Shown: positions 7,703 through 15,657, numbered from the stretch's first letter. The stretch: DNA of 20,271 nt from CBIFVZ01 sp966185765 (GCA_966185765.1 CBIFVZ010000069.1:1-20271); one strand, 5' to 3'. Numbers and translations are program-made. The notes: generated by a model not told the origin, from the sequence alone.

Positions 7703-8122
7703 TCAGAACGTTACGCCAGCACAAAGAATGATGTTCGCATACGGGGAACACTCCCCGCTGCGAATCACCGCACGGCTGTTAGCCGTGTCTTGTTTAAACT
7801 GCTCGTGCGTCACGTAGCGCAGAGCTATGGTGTTACCCTGGTGTTGTTGCAGCTGCCTGATTAGCTCAAGCAACGTTTCGTGGAGCGCCGGGTTGTACTG
7901 CTTAATCTCTGCGGCCAGCACTGCTTGCTCAACCTGCATTTCCGCCGTCACCGTCTCGAGCACCTGCATAAAGGAGGGAATCCCCTTTGTCAGCGCTAAA
8001 TCAATACGCTGTGGCCCGTGTGGGATGGGCAGTCCGGCATCTGCGATAGTCAGCATATCCGTATGGCCCAGGCGGGAAATCACTGAAGAAATATCAGCGT
8101 TAAGTACAGTGCCTTTTTTCAT
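7703..8122 (-). CDS. rbsD: D-ribose pyranase RbsD
   Basis: A 139-residue cytosolic enzyme, exactly the E. coli length, that interconverts beta-pyranose and beta-furanose forms of ribose so that ribokinase receives the furanose. The N-terminal MKKGTVLNADISSVISRLGH holds the catalytic His20, and the strongly conserved end SGECSPYANIILCAGVTF belongs to the active-site region of the ring-shaped oligomer. It is the first gene of the rbs operon. GGAG at 8130-8133 lies seven bases before the ATG, and the proximal RbsR operator overlaps the likely transcription start just upstream. Confidence 0.97.
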   Translation of the reverse strand: MKKGTVLNADISSVISRLGHTDMLTIADAGLPIPHGPQRIDLALTKGIPSFMQVLETVTAEMQVEQAVLAAEIKQYNPALHETLLELIRQLQQHQGNTIALRYVTHEQFKQDTANSRAVIRSGECSPYANIILCAGVTF

Positions 8123-8136
8123 TTTTCTACTCCATT

Positions 8137-8152
8137 AGCGAAACGTTTCGCT
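8137..8152. promoter_or_regulatory. proximal RbsR operator O1
   Basis: AGCGAAACGTTTCGCT is a perfect 16-bp palindrome centred on the CG typical of LacI-family operators. It matches the known RbsR site in front of E. coli rbsD. It lies 15 bp upstream of the rbsD start and would cover about +1 to +16 of the inferred transcript, where binding would block initiation. Confidence 0.9.
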
Positions 8153-8159
8153 GATAAGA

Positions 8160-8189
8160 AGTGTAATAACGGCGACGTTCACAAAACAA
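8160..8189 (-). promoter_or_regulatory. candidate rbs operon promoter
   Basis: On the minus strand there is TTGTTT (8184-8189), an 18-bp spacer and TACACT (8160-8165), with a predicted start near 8153. The hexamers match consensus at 3/6 and 4/6, weak as expected for an activator-dependent sugar promoter. Support comes from the positions it gives: O1 at +1 to +16 and the CRP candidate centred at -61.5. Confidence 0.5.
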
Positions 8190-8206
8190 TCGCAACCTGA
8201 CAGAAG

Positions 8207-8222
8207 TGTGATCGTTATCGAA
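8207..8222. promoter_or_regulatory. candidate CRP-cAMP site of the rbs operon
   Basis: TGTGA, six bases, then TCGAA: one perfect CRP half-site and a 3/5 second half. Its centre, 8214.5, is 61.5 bp upstream of the inferred rbs start, the standard class I activation position. It overlaps the distal RbsR operator by four bases. CRP activation of rbs is established in E. coli; this exact site is inferred. Confidence 0.5.
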
Positions 8223-8230
8223 ACGTTTCG
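8219..8230. promoter_or_regulatory. distal RbsR operator O2
   Basis: CGAAACGTTTCG is a perfect 12-bp palindrome sharing the whole core of O1. The centre-to-centre distance from O1 is exactly 80 bp. It overlaps the right half of the CRP candidate, so RbsR bound here could exclude CRP or form a loop with O1. Confidence 0.7.
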
Positions 8231-8267
8231 CGCGTGTTTAAAAGCCTGATCGATTCAGCAACGGATA

Positions 8268-8295
8268 TAAAAAAAGCCTCTCGCAATGAGAGGCT
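8268..8295 (-). terminator. rho-independent terminator of kup
   Basis: On the minus strand AGCCTCTC, the loop ATTGC and GAGAGGCT form a perfect 8-bp stem (8275-8295) followed by seven T residues. It begins ten bases after the kup stop codon and insulates the rbs control region from kup transcription. Confidence 0.93.
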
Positions 8296-8304
8296 CTTTA
8301 ACCC

Positions 8305-10173
8305 TTAAATTTCTACCTGGGTTCCCAGCTCGATAACCCGGTTTGGGGGTATTTCAAACTGGTCTGGTGCACGCAGCGCGTTGCGCTGTAGTAGCAGGAA
8401 CAACTTACCGCGCAAGCGCAGATACCACGGCCTGTCGCCAATAATCAACGACTCATGCGACATAAAGAATGAGGTTTCCATCATCCGCCCACTCAGTCCT
8501 TCCAGGCCACAGCGGTGGAACACCTCTTCCACGTTAGGCGTTTCGCGCCAGCCGTAGCTTGCCACTACACGCCAGAAAGTTGGCGACAACTGCTCTATAG
8601 AAACACGCTTGACGTTGTGTACGTAAGGCGCATCTTCGGTACGCAGCGTCAGTAAAATCACGCGCTCATGCAGCACTTTGTTGTGCTTGAGGTTATGCAG
8701 CAGCGCAAACGGAATTACATTCAGCGCACGCGACATAAACACCGCAGTGCCCGGCACGCGCACCGGCGGCGATTTTTCCAGTGAGGCAATCAGGGCCTCA
8801 AGCGAATTGCCGTGTTCATGCATGCGCCTGAGCAGGCGAAACCGCTCGCTTTTCCAGGTGGTCATGATAATGAACATCACCAGTCCCAGACACAGCGGCA
8901 GCCAACCACCGGAGAAAATTTTCTGCACGTTGGCGGTAAAGAGCGGCACGTCCACGCACAAAAACACGCTACCAATAAGTACCACCAGCAGCTTATTCCA
9001 GTGCCAGTTTTTGATTGCCACCGTACAGGAGAGAATGGAGGTCAGCACCATCGTTCCCGTCACGGCAATACCATAAGCCGCCGCCAGGTTACTGGAATGC
9101 TCAAAGCTGACAATCACCAGTACCACGGCGAAATACAGCACCCAGTTGATGTTCGGAATATAAATCTGACCGGATTCCATCTCAGAAGTGTGAATGATGC
9201 GCATCGGTGACAAATAGCCCAGGCGCACGGCCTGGCGAGTCAGTGAGAACACGCCGGAAATTACCGCCTGAGAGGCAATGACCGTGGCAAGCGTTGCCAG
9301 AATCAACAGCGGGATCAGCGCCCAGTCCGGTGCCAGCAGAAAAAACGGGTTTTTGATGGCCTCCGGCGATTTCAGCAATAGCGCCCCCTGGCCGAAGTAG
9401 TTGAGCACCAGCGAAGGCAGCACCACCGTAAACCAGGCAATACGAATCGGCAGTTTACCGAAATGGCCCATATCGGCATACAGCGCTTCCACGCCAGTGA
9501 TGGCCAGTACTACCGCGCCCAGCGCTACAAACGACACCGCTTTGTATTCAATAAAAAAATGCACCGCCCAGGCCGGATTTAGTGCCAGTAGCACTTCCGG
9601 GTTGCCAATAATGCTACGTAGACCCAGCAGCGCCAGCACCAGAAACCACGCCAGCATGATTGGCGCAAACAGCTTGCCCACAAGGCCGGTGCCATGTTTC
9701 TGGATTACAAACAACAGCGTCAACACTGCAATAGAGAGCGGCACGATGTACGCATCCAGCGACGGAGCGGCAATTTCCAGCCCCTCAATGGCCGACATCA
9801 CCGATATGGCGGGCGTTATCACGACTTCACCATAAAAAAAGCTGCCGCCAATGAGTCCCAGAATAACCAATACCGACGTCATGCGCGCTGAGGTATTACG
9901 CCCGGCAAGCGACATCAACGTCAAAATCCCGCCTTCACCGGCGTTGTCCGCCCGCATTACGAAGGTCAGGTATTTGATGGACACCACCACAATCAACAGC
10001 CAGAAAATCAGTGAGAGGAAGCCAAAAATCGCGTCACGTTCCACGCCAAAGCCAAACTGCCCTGACAGACATTCACGCAGGGTGTAGAGAGGACTGGTCC
10101 CAATATCGCCATAAACTACCCCAATCGCCGCAAGTGTAATCGCGGGTAGAGATTCTTTTTTATCAGTGTTCAT
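8305..10173 (-). CDS. kup: low-affinity K+ uptake protein Kup
   Basis: A 622-residue K+ (and Cs+) transporter of the KUP/HAK/KT family in the inner membrane, thought to act by proton symport; it is the main K+ uptake route at low pH in E. coli (old name trkD). About twelve hydrophobic helices occupy residues 10-440. The family signature GVVYGDIGTSPLYTL lies near residue 20 in the first helix, followed by the conserved NAGEGGI and GDSPL-type loops. A long cytoplasmic C-terminal domain follows (about 440-622). Length equals the E. coli protein. The upstream AAAGA is a poor Shine-Dalgarno. The gene is divergent from ravA and ends in its own strong terminator. Confidence 0.97.
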   Translation of the reverse strand: MNTDKKESLPAITLAAIGVVYGDIGTSPLYTLRECLSGQFGFGVERDAIFGFLSLIFWLLIVVVSIKYLTFVMRADNAGEGGILTLMSLAGRNTSARMTSVLVILGLIGGSFFYGEVVITPAISVMSAIEGLEIAAPSLDAYIVPLSIAVLTLLFVIQKHGTGLVGKLFAPIMLAWFLVLALLGLRSIIGNPEVLLALNPAWAVHFFIEYKAVSFVALGAVVLAITGVEALYADMGHFGKLPIRIAWFTVVLPSLVLNYFGQGALLLKSPEAIKNPFFLLAPDWALIPLLILATLATVIASQAVISGVFSLTRQAVRLGYLSPMRIIHTSEMESGQIYIPNINWVLYFAVVLVIVSFEHSSNLAAAYGIAVTGTMVLTSILSCTVAIKNWHWNKLLVVLIGSVFLCVDVPLFTANVQKIFSGGWLPLCLGLVMFIIMTTWKSERFRLLRRMHEHGNSLEALIASLEKSPPVRVPGTAVFMSRALNVIPFALLHNLKHNKVLHERVILLTLRTEDAPYVHNVKRVSIEQLSPTFWRVVASYGWRETPNVEEVFHRCGLEGLSGRMMETSFFMSHESLIIGDRPWYLRLRGKLFLLLQRNALRAPDQFEIPPNRVIELGTQVEI

Positions 10174-10346
10174 AGACTAATCTTTATTCAGATACTGATG
10201 ATTTAGCGTCCCGAACAGGCCCGCAAAAAGCGCACAGTATGCACGATTAAGGAGAAAATCGAACCCCAGAGTCTGGCTAAAGGGACCAGAGAAACATCAG
10301 GTTACTCTTTGATTCAGTCCGTTATCTATTCATCTATGGAAAAGCT

Positions 10347-10352
10347 TATAAT
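10347..10352 (+). promoter_or_regulatory. candidate ravA-viaA promoter (-10 box)
   Basis: A perfect TATAAT at 10347-10352 stands 43 bp before the ravA ATG. At 17 bp upstream there is only ATCTAT, so the -35 is poor. E. coli ravA-viaA is transcribed by sigma-S, which tolerates weak -35 boxes, so this fits, but the assignment is motif-based only. The rest of the kup-ravA interval (10174-10395) must also hold the kup promoter, which I cannot place with confidence. Confidence 0.4.
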
Positions 10353-10395
10353 TGCCCTCTTTTGCCGATTACCGGGTAAGGATGCAGACACAATT

Positions 10396-11892
10396 ATGGC
10401 GCACTCACATTTATTAGCAGAAAGAATTGCTCGGCTCAGCCAGGCGCTGGAAACCGGCCTGTTTGAGCGCAGCCATGCAGTGCGTCTGTGCCTGCTGGCA
10501 GCGTTAAGCGGTGAGAGCGTATTTTTGCTGGGGCCGCCCGGTATTGCCAAAAGCCTGATAGCCCGCCGCCTGAAGTATGCATTCTGTAACGCGCGCGCCT
10601 TTGAATACCTGATGACGCGCTTTTCCACACCTGAAGAAGTGTTCGGCCCGCTATCTATTCAGGCGCTGAAAGATGAAGGCCGCTACGAGCGCCTGACTGC
10701 AGGCTATCTGCCAGAAGCCGAAATCGTCTTTCTTGATGAAATCTGGAAAGCAGGCCCGGCCATTCTCAATACACTGTTGACCGCAATTAACGAGCGACGC
10801 TTTCGTAACGGCGCGCAGGAAGAGAAAATCCCCATGCGCCTGCTGGTGGCAGCATCCAACGAACTGCCGGAAGACGACAGCAGTCTCGAAGCACTCTATG
10901 ACCGCATGCTGATTCGCCTGTTGCTTGACCGCGTACAGGAAAAAGGTAACTTCCAGGCCATGCTTACCAGCCAGCATTCAGAAAACGAGAACCCGGTACC
11001 ACCCGCGCTGCAAGTTACGGATGATGAATATCACCGCTGGCAGGAGGATATCGGCAAAGTCGCGCTACCAGGGGACGTTTTCGAGCTTATCTTCCAGCTA
11101 CGTCAGCAACTCGAGGCACTGCCACAGGCCCCTTACGTTTCAGACCGCCGCTGGAAGAAAGCGTTGCGTCTGCTTCAGGCCAGCGCTTTTTTCAGCGGTC
11201 ATAGCGAGGTGGCGGCCATTGACCTGATTCTGCTCAAAGACTGCCTGTGGCACGACATTAACGCCATGAACCTGATGAGCCAGCAGGTTGAGTTATTGAT
11301 GACCGACCACGCCTGGCAACAGCAGGAGATGCTGACCCGCCTCGGCGCTATCCACCAGCGTCGCCTCCAGCTTCAACAACAGCACACAGACAGTAGTGCG
11401 CTTAAAGTCGAGCGCCTCGGCGGTATGTTCAGCCGCAAGCCGCATTACACCCTGCCGCCGTCGCTACAGGGCGATAACGTTACCCTGTTGTTGTCGCAGC
11501 CGTTGCGCCTGCACGATATGGAGGTGATTCACGTTGAAATTGTGCGTACGGCGCTGGATCAGTGGCTGCAAAAGGGCGGTGAGATCCGCGGTAAACTCAA
11601 TGGAATCGGTTTTGCCCAGCCGCTGACGCTGGAAGTGGACGCTGAGCAGCACATTGTAATTCGTGATGTCAGCCTTAAAGGCACCCCCCTGGCGCTGCCG
11701 GGCACGCAGCAGAGTGGAATTCCTGAAGAAATTATTATGCAACTTGATGAGCTTGAAGCTCGCTACCACCGCCAGCACCAGCGCTTTAGCGACCAGCAAA
11801 AATGCCTGTTTATCCCGGCCGACTGGCTCGGGCGCATTGAGGCAAGCCTTCAGGCAGTTGCCACGCAAATTAAACAGGCGCGCCAGTGCTGA
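10396..11892 (+). CDS. ravA: MoxR-family AAA+ ATPase RavA
   Basis: A 498-residue AAA+ ATPase of the MoxR group. In E. coli it forms hexamers, binds the inducible lysine decarboxylase LdcI and works with ViaA on respiratory complexes (Nuo, Frd) and aminoglycoside sensitivity. Walker A GPPGIAKS is at residues 46-53, and Walker B VFLDEIW near 112 carries the MoxR-type DEIWKAGPAILN sequence. Sensor I (AASNELPE), an arginine-rich YDRML segment, and the C-terminal triple-helix/LARA region (about 330-498) follow. I chose the ATG at 10396 (MAHSHLLAERI) because it gives exactly the E. coli length and start. The frame is open for 29 codons upstream, but that stretch contains the TATAAT box. Overlaps viaA by seven bases. 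Confidence 0.96.
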   Translation: MAHSHLLAERIARLSQALETGLFERSHAVRLCLLAALSGESVFLLGPPGIAKSLIARRLKYAFCNARAFEYLMTRFSTPEEVFGPLSIQALKDEGRYERLTAGYLPEAEIVFLDEIWKAGPAILNTLLTAINERRFRNGAQEEKIPMRLLVAASNELPEDDSSLEALYDRMLIRLLLDRVQEKGNFQAMLTSQHSENENPVPPALQVTDDEYHRWQEDIGKVALPGDVFELIFQLRQQLEALPQAPYVSDRRWKKALRLLQASAFFSGHSEVAAIDLILLKDCLWHDINAMNLMSQQVELLMTDHAWQQQEMLTRLGAIHQRRLQLQQQHTDSSALKVERLGGMFSRKPHYTLPPSLQGDNVTLLLSQPLRLHDMEVIHVEIVRTALDQWLQKGGEIRGKLNGIGFAQPLTLEVDAEQHIVIRDVSLKGTPLALPGTQQSGIPEEIIMQLDELEARYHRQHQRFSDQQKCLFIPADWLGRIEASLQAVATQIKQARQC

Positions 11893-13337
11893 GTCTCGCG
11901 GCCCTTGATGCCATCCTCGGCATCAGTGAAGGACAGTTAATAGAAGACATCATCATTGCACTGCTGGCTGCCCCACAGCTGGCAATATTCTTTGAAAAAT
12001 TCCCACGTCTGAAGAATGCCCTCACGCGGGACGTGCCGCGCTGGCGGGACATGCTGAAAACCCGCCTCCAGCAGACCACTGCGCCGCCGTATCTGGTTAA
12101 AGAAGTGCAGGAATACCAGACGTGCCAGCAATTGTCTGAAGTGCCTTTCAGCGCACGTCTGCCTGCAACGCTTGCACTATTGCGGGAAGTGGAATCACCC
12201 TTTGCCGCCCAGGCGCAGCAGCTGGTGGCTGATAACACGCACTTTACACCCGCCCTGCAAACGCTGTTTTTACAGCGCTGGCGGTTAAGTCTCATTGTGC
12301 AGGTCTCAACCCTTAACCAGCAGCTGCTGGAAAACGAACGTGAGCAACTGCTGGCAGAAGTGCAACAGCGGCTGGCAATGAGCGGCCAACTGGAGCCAGT
12401 GTTGGTGGAAAACGACAACGCAGCCGGGCGATTGTGGGATCTCAGCGCGGGCCAGTTAAGCCGCGGCGATTATCAGCTCATTGTGAAATATGGTGACTTT
12501 CTTCAACACCAGCCAGAGCTACAGAAGCTTGCCGAACAGCTTGGTCGCTCGCGCGAGGCCAAAGCGGTGCCAAAAAAGGACGCCCCCACCGAAACCTGGC
12601 GCCAGCTGGTGCGCGAACCGGCTACCACGCCGGAACAGGTGGACGGCTTACAGCACAGCGACGATATTCTGCGTCTGCTGCCACCGGAGCTGGCAACACT
12701 TGGCATCAGCGAGCTGGAGTTTGAGTTTTACCGCCGTCTGGCAGAAAAGCAGCTGCTGACCTACCGGTTGCACGGCGATGCCTGGCGTGAAAAAGTCACC
12801 GAACGCCCGGTGGTGCATCAGGATTTTGACGAGCAGCCGCGCGGGCCGTTTATTGTCTGCGTGGACACCTCTGGCTCAATGGGTGGCTTTAACGAGCAGT
12901 GCGCCAAAGCGTTCTGCCTTGCGCTGCTGCGCATTGCGCTGGCAGACAACCGGCGCTGCTACATTATGCTGTTTTCCAGCGAAGTGGTGCGCTATGAACT
13001 GAGCGGGCGCGACGGCATTGAACAAGCCATTCGCTTTCTCAGCCAGCGCTTTCGCGGCGGTACCGATATGGCAAGCTGCCTGCGTGCAATATCGGAAAAA
13101 ATGCATGGCGATAGCTGGCGCGACGCTGACGCCGTGGTGATTTCTGACTTTATCGCCCAGCGTCTGCCGGATGAGGTGATCGGACAGATAAAAACGCTGC
13201 AACGCCAGCACGACCATCGCTTTCACGCGGTGGTAATGTCGGCCCACGGTAAGCCCGGTATTCTGCGCATCTTCGATCATATCTGGCGCTTTGATACCGG
13301 AATGCGCAGTCGTCTGCTGCGCCGCTGGAAGCGCTGA
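11886..13337 (+). CDS. viaA: VWA-domain protein ViaA, partner of RavA
   Basis: A 483-residue protein, the same length as E. coli ViaA. The N-terminal helical domain (about 1-300) is rich in Leu and Gln. The C-terminal von Willebrand factor A domain begins near residue 320 with FIVCVDTSGSMGG. The metal-ion-dependent adhesion site DxSxS is at residues 327-331, with a further site residue in RGGTDMAS and a DxVVISDF strand. ViaA stimulates RavA ATPase activity and binds phospholipids in E. coli. The start is GTG at 11886, inside the last codons of ravA, giving a seven-base overlap. There is no strong Shine-Dalgarno, so translation is probably coupled to ravA. Confidence 0.96.
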   Translation: MLSLAALDAILGISEGQLIEDIIIALLAAPQLAIFFEKFPRLKNALTRDVPRWRDMLKTRLQQTTAPPYLVKEVQEYQTCQQLSEVPFSARLPATLALLREVESPFAAQAQQLVADNTHFTPALQTLFLQRWRLSLIVQVSTLNQQLLENEREQLLAEVQQRLAMSGQLEPVLVENDNAAGRLWDLSAGQLSRGDYQLIVKYGDFLQHQPELQKLAEQLGRSREAKAVPKKDAPTETWRQLVREPATTPEQVDGLQHSDDILRLLPPELATLGISELEFEFYRRLAEKQLLTYRLHGDAWREKVTERPVVHQDFDEQPRGPFIVCVDTSGSMGGFNEQCAKAFCLALLRIALADNRRCYIMLFSSEVVRYELSGRDGIEQAIRFLSQRFRGGTDMASCLRAISEKMHGDSWRDADAVVISDFIAQRLPDEVIGQIKTLQRQHDHRFHAVVMSAHGKPGILRIFDHIWRFDTGMRSRLLRRWKR

Positions 13338-13385
13338 CTGCCGTTCCTTCTTCTTTATATAGTGAACCTGGCGCGCCGCGCCCAT

Positions 13386-13412
13386 AAAAAAACCACCTCT
13401 GCTGAGATGGTT
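13386..13412 (-). terminator. terminator between viaA and asnA (serves asnA, possibly both)
   Basis: In the minus-strand RNA AACCATCTC, the loop AGCA and GAGGTGGTT form a 9-bp stem with one U-G wobble (13391-13412), followed by a T run. It starts about 25 bases after the asnA stop. Read rightwards, the same stem has one C-A mismatch and the tail TTTTCATG, so it may also end viaA transcripts, less efficiently. Confidence 0.85.
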
Positions 13413-13436
13413 TTCATGTTTATACCGCCCGGAAAA

Positions 13437-14429
13437 TTACAGCAAATCTTTCACGCTGCTCGCGATCTCGGCAGGCCACACGCCGCACTGCACCTGGCCG
13501 ATGTGTGACAGCTGAAGTAACAGCATGGTGAGGCGCGACTGACCGATACCACCGCCGATGGTTTGTGGCATTTCACCGTTGAGCAGACTCTGGTGCCATT
13601 CAAGCTGCGTGCGCGCTTCATCGCCCGTGATAGCGAGCTGGCGCTTGAGGGTTTGCGGGTCAACGCGGATCCCCATTGACGAGATCTCAAACGCATCTTC
13701 CAGCACCGGGTTCCACACCAGGATATCGCCGTTCAGACCCGCAAAGCCGCCTTCGGTCGGCGTGCTCCAGTCGTCATAGTCCGGCGCACGCACATCATGA
13801 CGCTTGCCGTCAGCAAGTTTACCACCGATGCCAATCAGGAATACCGCGCCCAGCTCTTTGGCGATGGCGCGCTCGCGGCCCTTACCGTCCAGCTCCGGGA
13901 AGCGGCTTTGCAGCGTTTCGCTGTGAACAAAGTGAATCTGCTCTGGCAGGAACGGTGTCAGACCAAATTCACGGCTCACCTGCGCTTCTGTCGCTTTAAT
14001 CGCCTGCCACAGAGTTTCAACCGTGCTTTTCAGCGTGCCGAGGTGGCGCTCGCCGTCCCCCATCACGCGCTCCCAGTCCCACTGATCGACGTATACCGAG
14101 TGGATAGGCGACAGACGGTCTTCATCCGGGCGCAGCGCTTTCATATGGGTATACAGCCCTTCACCGGCGCTGAAGTCATGCTGGCCCAACGTTTTACGCT
14201 TCCACTTCGCCAGGGAATGCACGACTTCAAACTGTGCCCCCGGAATGGCTTTGACCTTAACCTGTACCGCTTTCTCGCTGCCGGACAGGTTGTCCTGCGT
14301 CCCGTCGCCCAGTCGGCTAAGAATCGGTGCCTGCACTTCAATCAGCCCCAGGCGTTGTTCCAGCTCGCGGGAAAACCAGGATTTCACGGAACTAATCTGT
14401 CGTTGTCTTGCGATGTAAGCGGTCTTCAT
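13437..14429 (-). CDS. asnA: aspartate-ammonia ligase (asparagine synthetase A)
   Basis: A 330-residue cytoplasmic enzyme that makes asparagine from aspartate, ammonia and ATP, giving AMP and pyrophosphate. It is a class II aminoacyl-tRNA-synthetase-like fold that acts as a dimer. Conserved blocks include QRQISSVKSWFSRELEQRLGL at the N-terminus, GTQDNLSG, VVHSLAKWKR, the ATP-site segment MKALRPDEDRLSP, HSVYVDQWDWE, RAPDYDDW and the C-terminal GGGIGQSRLTMLLLQ (motif 3 of class II enzymes). Length is the same as E. coli AsnA. On the minus strand AGGAG lies nine bases before the ATG. It is divergent from asnC, whose product activates it in E. coli when asparagine is scarce. Confidence 0.97.
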   Translation of the reverse strand: MKTAYIARQRQISSVKSWFSRELEQRLGLIEVQAPILSRLGDGTQDNLSGSEKAVQVKVKAIPGAQFEVVHSLAKWKRKTLGQHDFSAGEGLYTHMKALRPDEDRLSPIHSVYVDQWDWERVMGDGERHLGTLKSTVETLWQAIKATEAQVSREFGLTPFLPEQIHFVHSETLQSRFPELDGKGRERAIAKELGAVFLIGIGGKLADGKRHDVRAPDYDDWSTPTEGGFAGLNGDILVWNPVLEDAFEISSMGIRVDPQTLKRQLAITGDEARTQLEWHQSLLNGEMPQTIGGGIGQSRLTMLLLQLSHIGQVQCGVWPAEIASSVKDLL

Positions 14430-14483
14430 TGTTATCTACTCCTGTCGTCCAGTGACACTGATTAAGCAACAGATTGCGGCCAC

Positions 14484-14497
14484 TATTCAATATTCAA
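14484..14497. promoter_or_regulatory. tandem TATTCAA repeat in the asnA/asnC control region
   Basis: TATTCAA occurs twice in direct succession (14484-14490 and 14491-14497) in the 152-bp interval between the divergent asnA and asnC starts. Its A/T-rich, repeated nature suits an AsnC binding site or part of the asnA promoter, as AsnC/Lrp proteins recognise short A/T-rich repeats. A possible asnC -10 box, TAAAAT, is at 14530-14535 without a clear -35. Neither promoter is certain. Confidence 0.35.
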
Positions 14498-14581
14498 CAA
14501 TAAAAAAGGCGTCTCACTTTTTATTTCGTTAAAATTATGGCGATGAAAATGCGTATTCATTACTAAACATAAGGAAAAACG

Positions 14582-15040
14582 ATGGAAAATTATCAGATCG
14601 ATAATCTCGATCGCGGCATTCTGGAAGCGCTAATGGCCAATGCGCGCACGCCCTATGCTGAACTGGCCAAACAATTTGCCGTCAGCCCTGGCACTATTCA
14701 TGTGCGGGTGGAGAAGATGAAACAAGCTGGCATCATCACCGGCGCACGCATTGACATCAGCCCCAAGCGCCTGGGCTACGATGTTTGCTGTTTTATTGGC
14801 ATTATCCTTAAGAGCGCCAAAGACTATCCCTCCGCGCTGGCAAAGCTGGAAAGCCTGGATGAAGTCACCGAAGCCTATTACACCACCGGCCACTACAGCA
14901 TCTTTATTAAGGTGATGTGCCGTTCCATTGATGCGCTGCAACAGGTACTTATCAACAAGATCCAGACCATTGATGAAATACAGTCAACGGAAACGCTGAT
15001 CTCGCTGCAAAACCCCATCATGCGCACTATCACGCCATAA
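14582..15040 (+). CDS. asnC: Lrp/AsnC-family regulator AsnC
   Basis: A 152-residue regulator equal in length to E. coli AsnC. The N-terminal winged helix-turn-helix (about residues 5-60) reads LDRGILEALMANARTPYAEL, then AKQFAVSPGTIHVRVEKMKQ. The C-terminal RAM ligand-binding domain (about 65-150) contains the conserved EAYYTTGHYSIFIKVMCRSI segment, which in AsnC binds asparagine. It activates asnA in the absence of asparagine and autoregulates. An AAGGA Shine-Dalgarno precedes the ATG. No strong rho-independent terminator follows, so transcripts may continue into mioC and oriC, as in E. coli. Confidence 0.97.
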   Translation: MENYQIDNLDRGILEALMANARTPYAELAKQFAVSPGTIHVRVEKMKQAGIITGARIDISPKRLGYDVCCFIGIILKSAKDYPSALAKLESLDEVTEAYYTTGHYSIFIKVMCRSIDALQQVLINKIQTIDEIQSTETLISLQNPIMRTITP

Positions 15041-15061
15041 GAGCATTTTTTTATACCCGTA

Positions 15062-15070
15062 TTGTCCACA
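15062..15070. promoter_or_regulatory. DnaA box in the mioC promoter
   Basis: TTGTCCACA matches the DnaA consensus TTATCCACA at 8 of 9 positions. It lies just upstream of the mioC promoter, where E. coli also has DnaA sites through which DnaA represses mioC and ends incoming asnC transcripts. Confidence 0.7.
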
Positions 15071-15072
15071 GG

Positions 15073-15101
15073 TAGATCCCAACAGATTCACAGCGTACAA
15101 T
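15073..15101 (+). promoter_or_regulatory. mioC promoter
   Basis: TACAAT (15096-15101) is a 5/6 -10 box, and TAGATC (15073-15078), 17 bp upstream, is a weak -35. The bases after the -10, CCCGACG, are GC-rich, consistent with the stringent control known for E. coli mioC. It overlaps no coding sequence and is 31 bp before the mioC ATG. Confidence 0.6.
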
Positions 15102-15132
15102 ACCCGACGTTTTACTCACGGCGGGAAGATTC

Positions 15133-15576
15133 ATGGCAGATATCACTCTTATCAGCGGCAGTACGCTCGGCAGCGCCGAATATGTGGCGGAACATCTGGC
15201 GGAAAAGCTGGAAGAGGCGGGTTTCTCGACACAAACGCTGCACGGCCCAGCGCTTGCGGCTCTCTCGCTCAGCGGGACCTGGCTTGTGGTGAGTTCAACA
15301 CATGGCGCAGGCGATCTGCCCGACAATCTGCAACCGCTGTTTGATGAATTAGTACAACAGCGCCCGGATCTGAGTGGTGTTCGTTACGGTGCCATCGGCA
15401 TTGGTAGCAGTGAGTACGATACGTTCTGCGGTGCTATCGATAAAATAGAGACGCTATTAAGCGAATTGGGTGCTGCTCACCTGGGCGAAACACTCAAAAT
15501 AAATGTGCTCGACCATGAAATTCCGGAGGATCCGGCGGAAATCTGGCTGGGATCCTGGCAAAAATTGCTCAGCTGA
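15133..15576 (+). CDS. mioC: flavodoxin-like FMN protein MioC
   Basis: A 147-residue flavodoxin-domain protein, the length of E. coli MioC. The FMN phosphate-binding loop is at SGSTLGSAE (residues 8-16). Flavin-ring loops follow at SSTHGAGDLPDN (about 55-66) and GIGSSEYDTFCGA (about 95-107). MioC supports electron transfer in biotin synthase activity in vitro, but its position next to oriC made it known for transcription entering the origin. GGAAG lies ahead of the ATG. It ends eight bases before the first oriC GATC, with no terminator, so its transcripts run into oriC. Confidence 0.96.
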   Translation: MADITLISGSTLGSAEYVAEHLAEKLEEAGFSTQTLHGPALAALSLSGTWLVVSSTHGAGDLPDNLQPLFDELVQQRPDLSGVRYGAIGIGSSEYDTFCGAIDKIETLLSELGAAHLGETLKINVLDHEIPEDPAEIWLGSWQKLLS

Positions 15577-15598
15577 ATGTAAAGATCGACACTTTTTT

Positions 15599-15607
15599 TG
15601 TGGATAA
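15599..15607 (-). promoter_or_regulatory. oriC DnaA box R4
   Basis: TGTGGATAA, a perfect consensus box (TTATCCACA on the minus strand). As the outermost high-affinity site it anchors DnaA at the mioC side, as R4 does in E. coli. Confidence 0.95.
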
Positions 15608-15637
15608 CTCTGGTTAAAAGCTTGGATCAACCGGTAG

Positions 15638-15646
15638 TTATCCAAT
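15638..15646 (+). promoter_or_regulatory. oriC DnaA box R3
   Basis: TTATCCAAT, 7/9 to consensus; E. coli R3 is TTATCCAAA. It is at the R3 position beside the Fis site. Confidence 0.8.
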
Positions 15647-15657
15647 GTACAAGCGTC

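Noticed and set aside
10309..10395. 29-residue extension of RavA
   Set aside because: It contains the TATAAT candidate promoter, has no similarity to RavA, and ATG 10396 gives the exact family length.
13371..13383. GC-rich dyad GGCGC-GCC-GCGCC after viaA as a viaA terminator
   Set aside because: Short stem with a 3-nt loop and no T run following. The A run and stem at 13386-13412 explain termination better.
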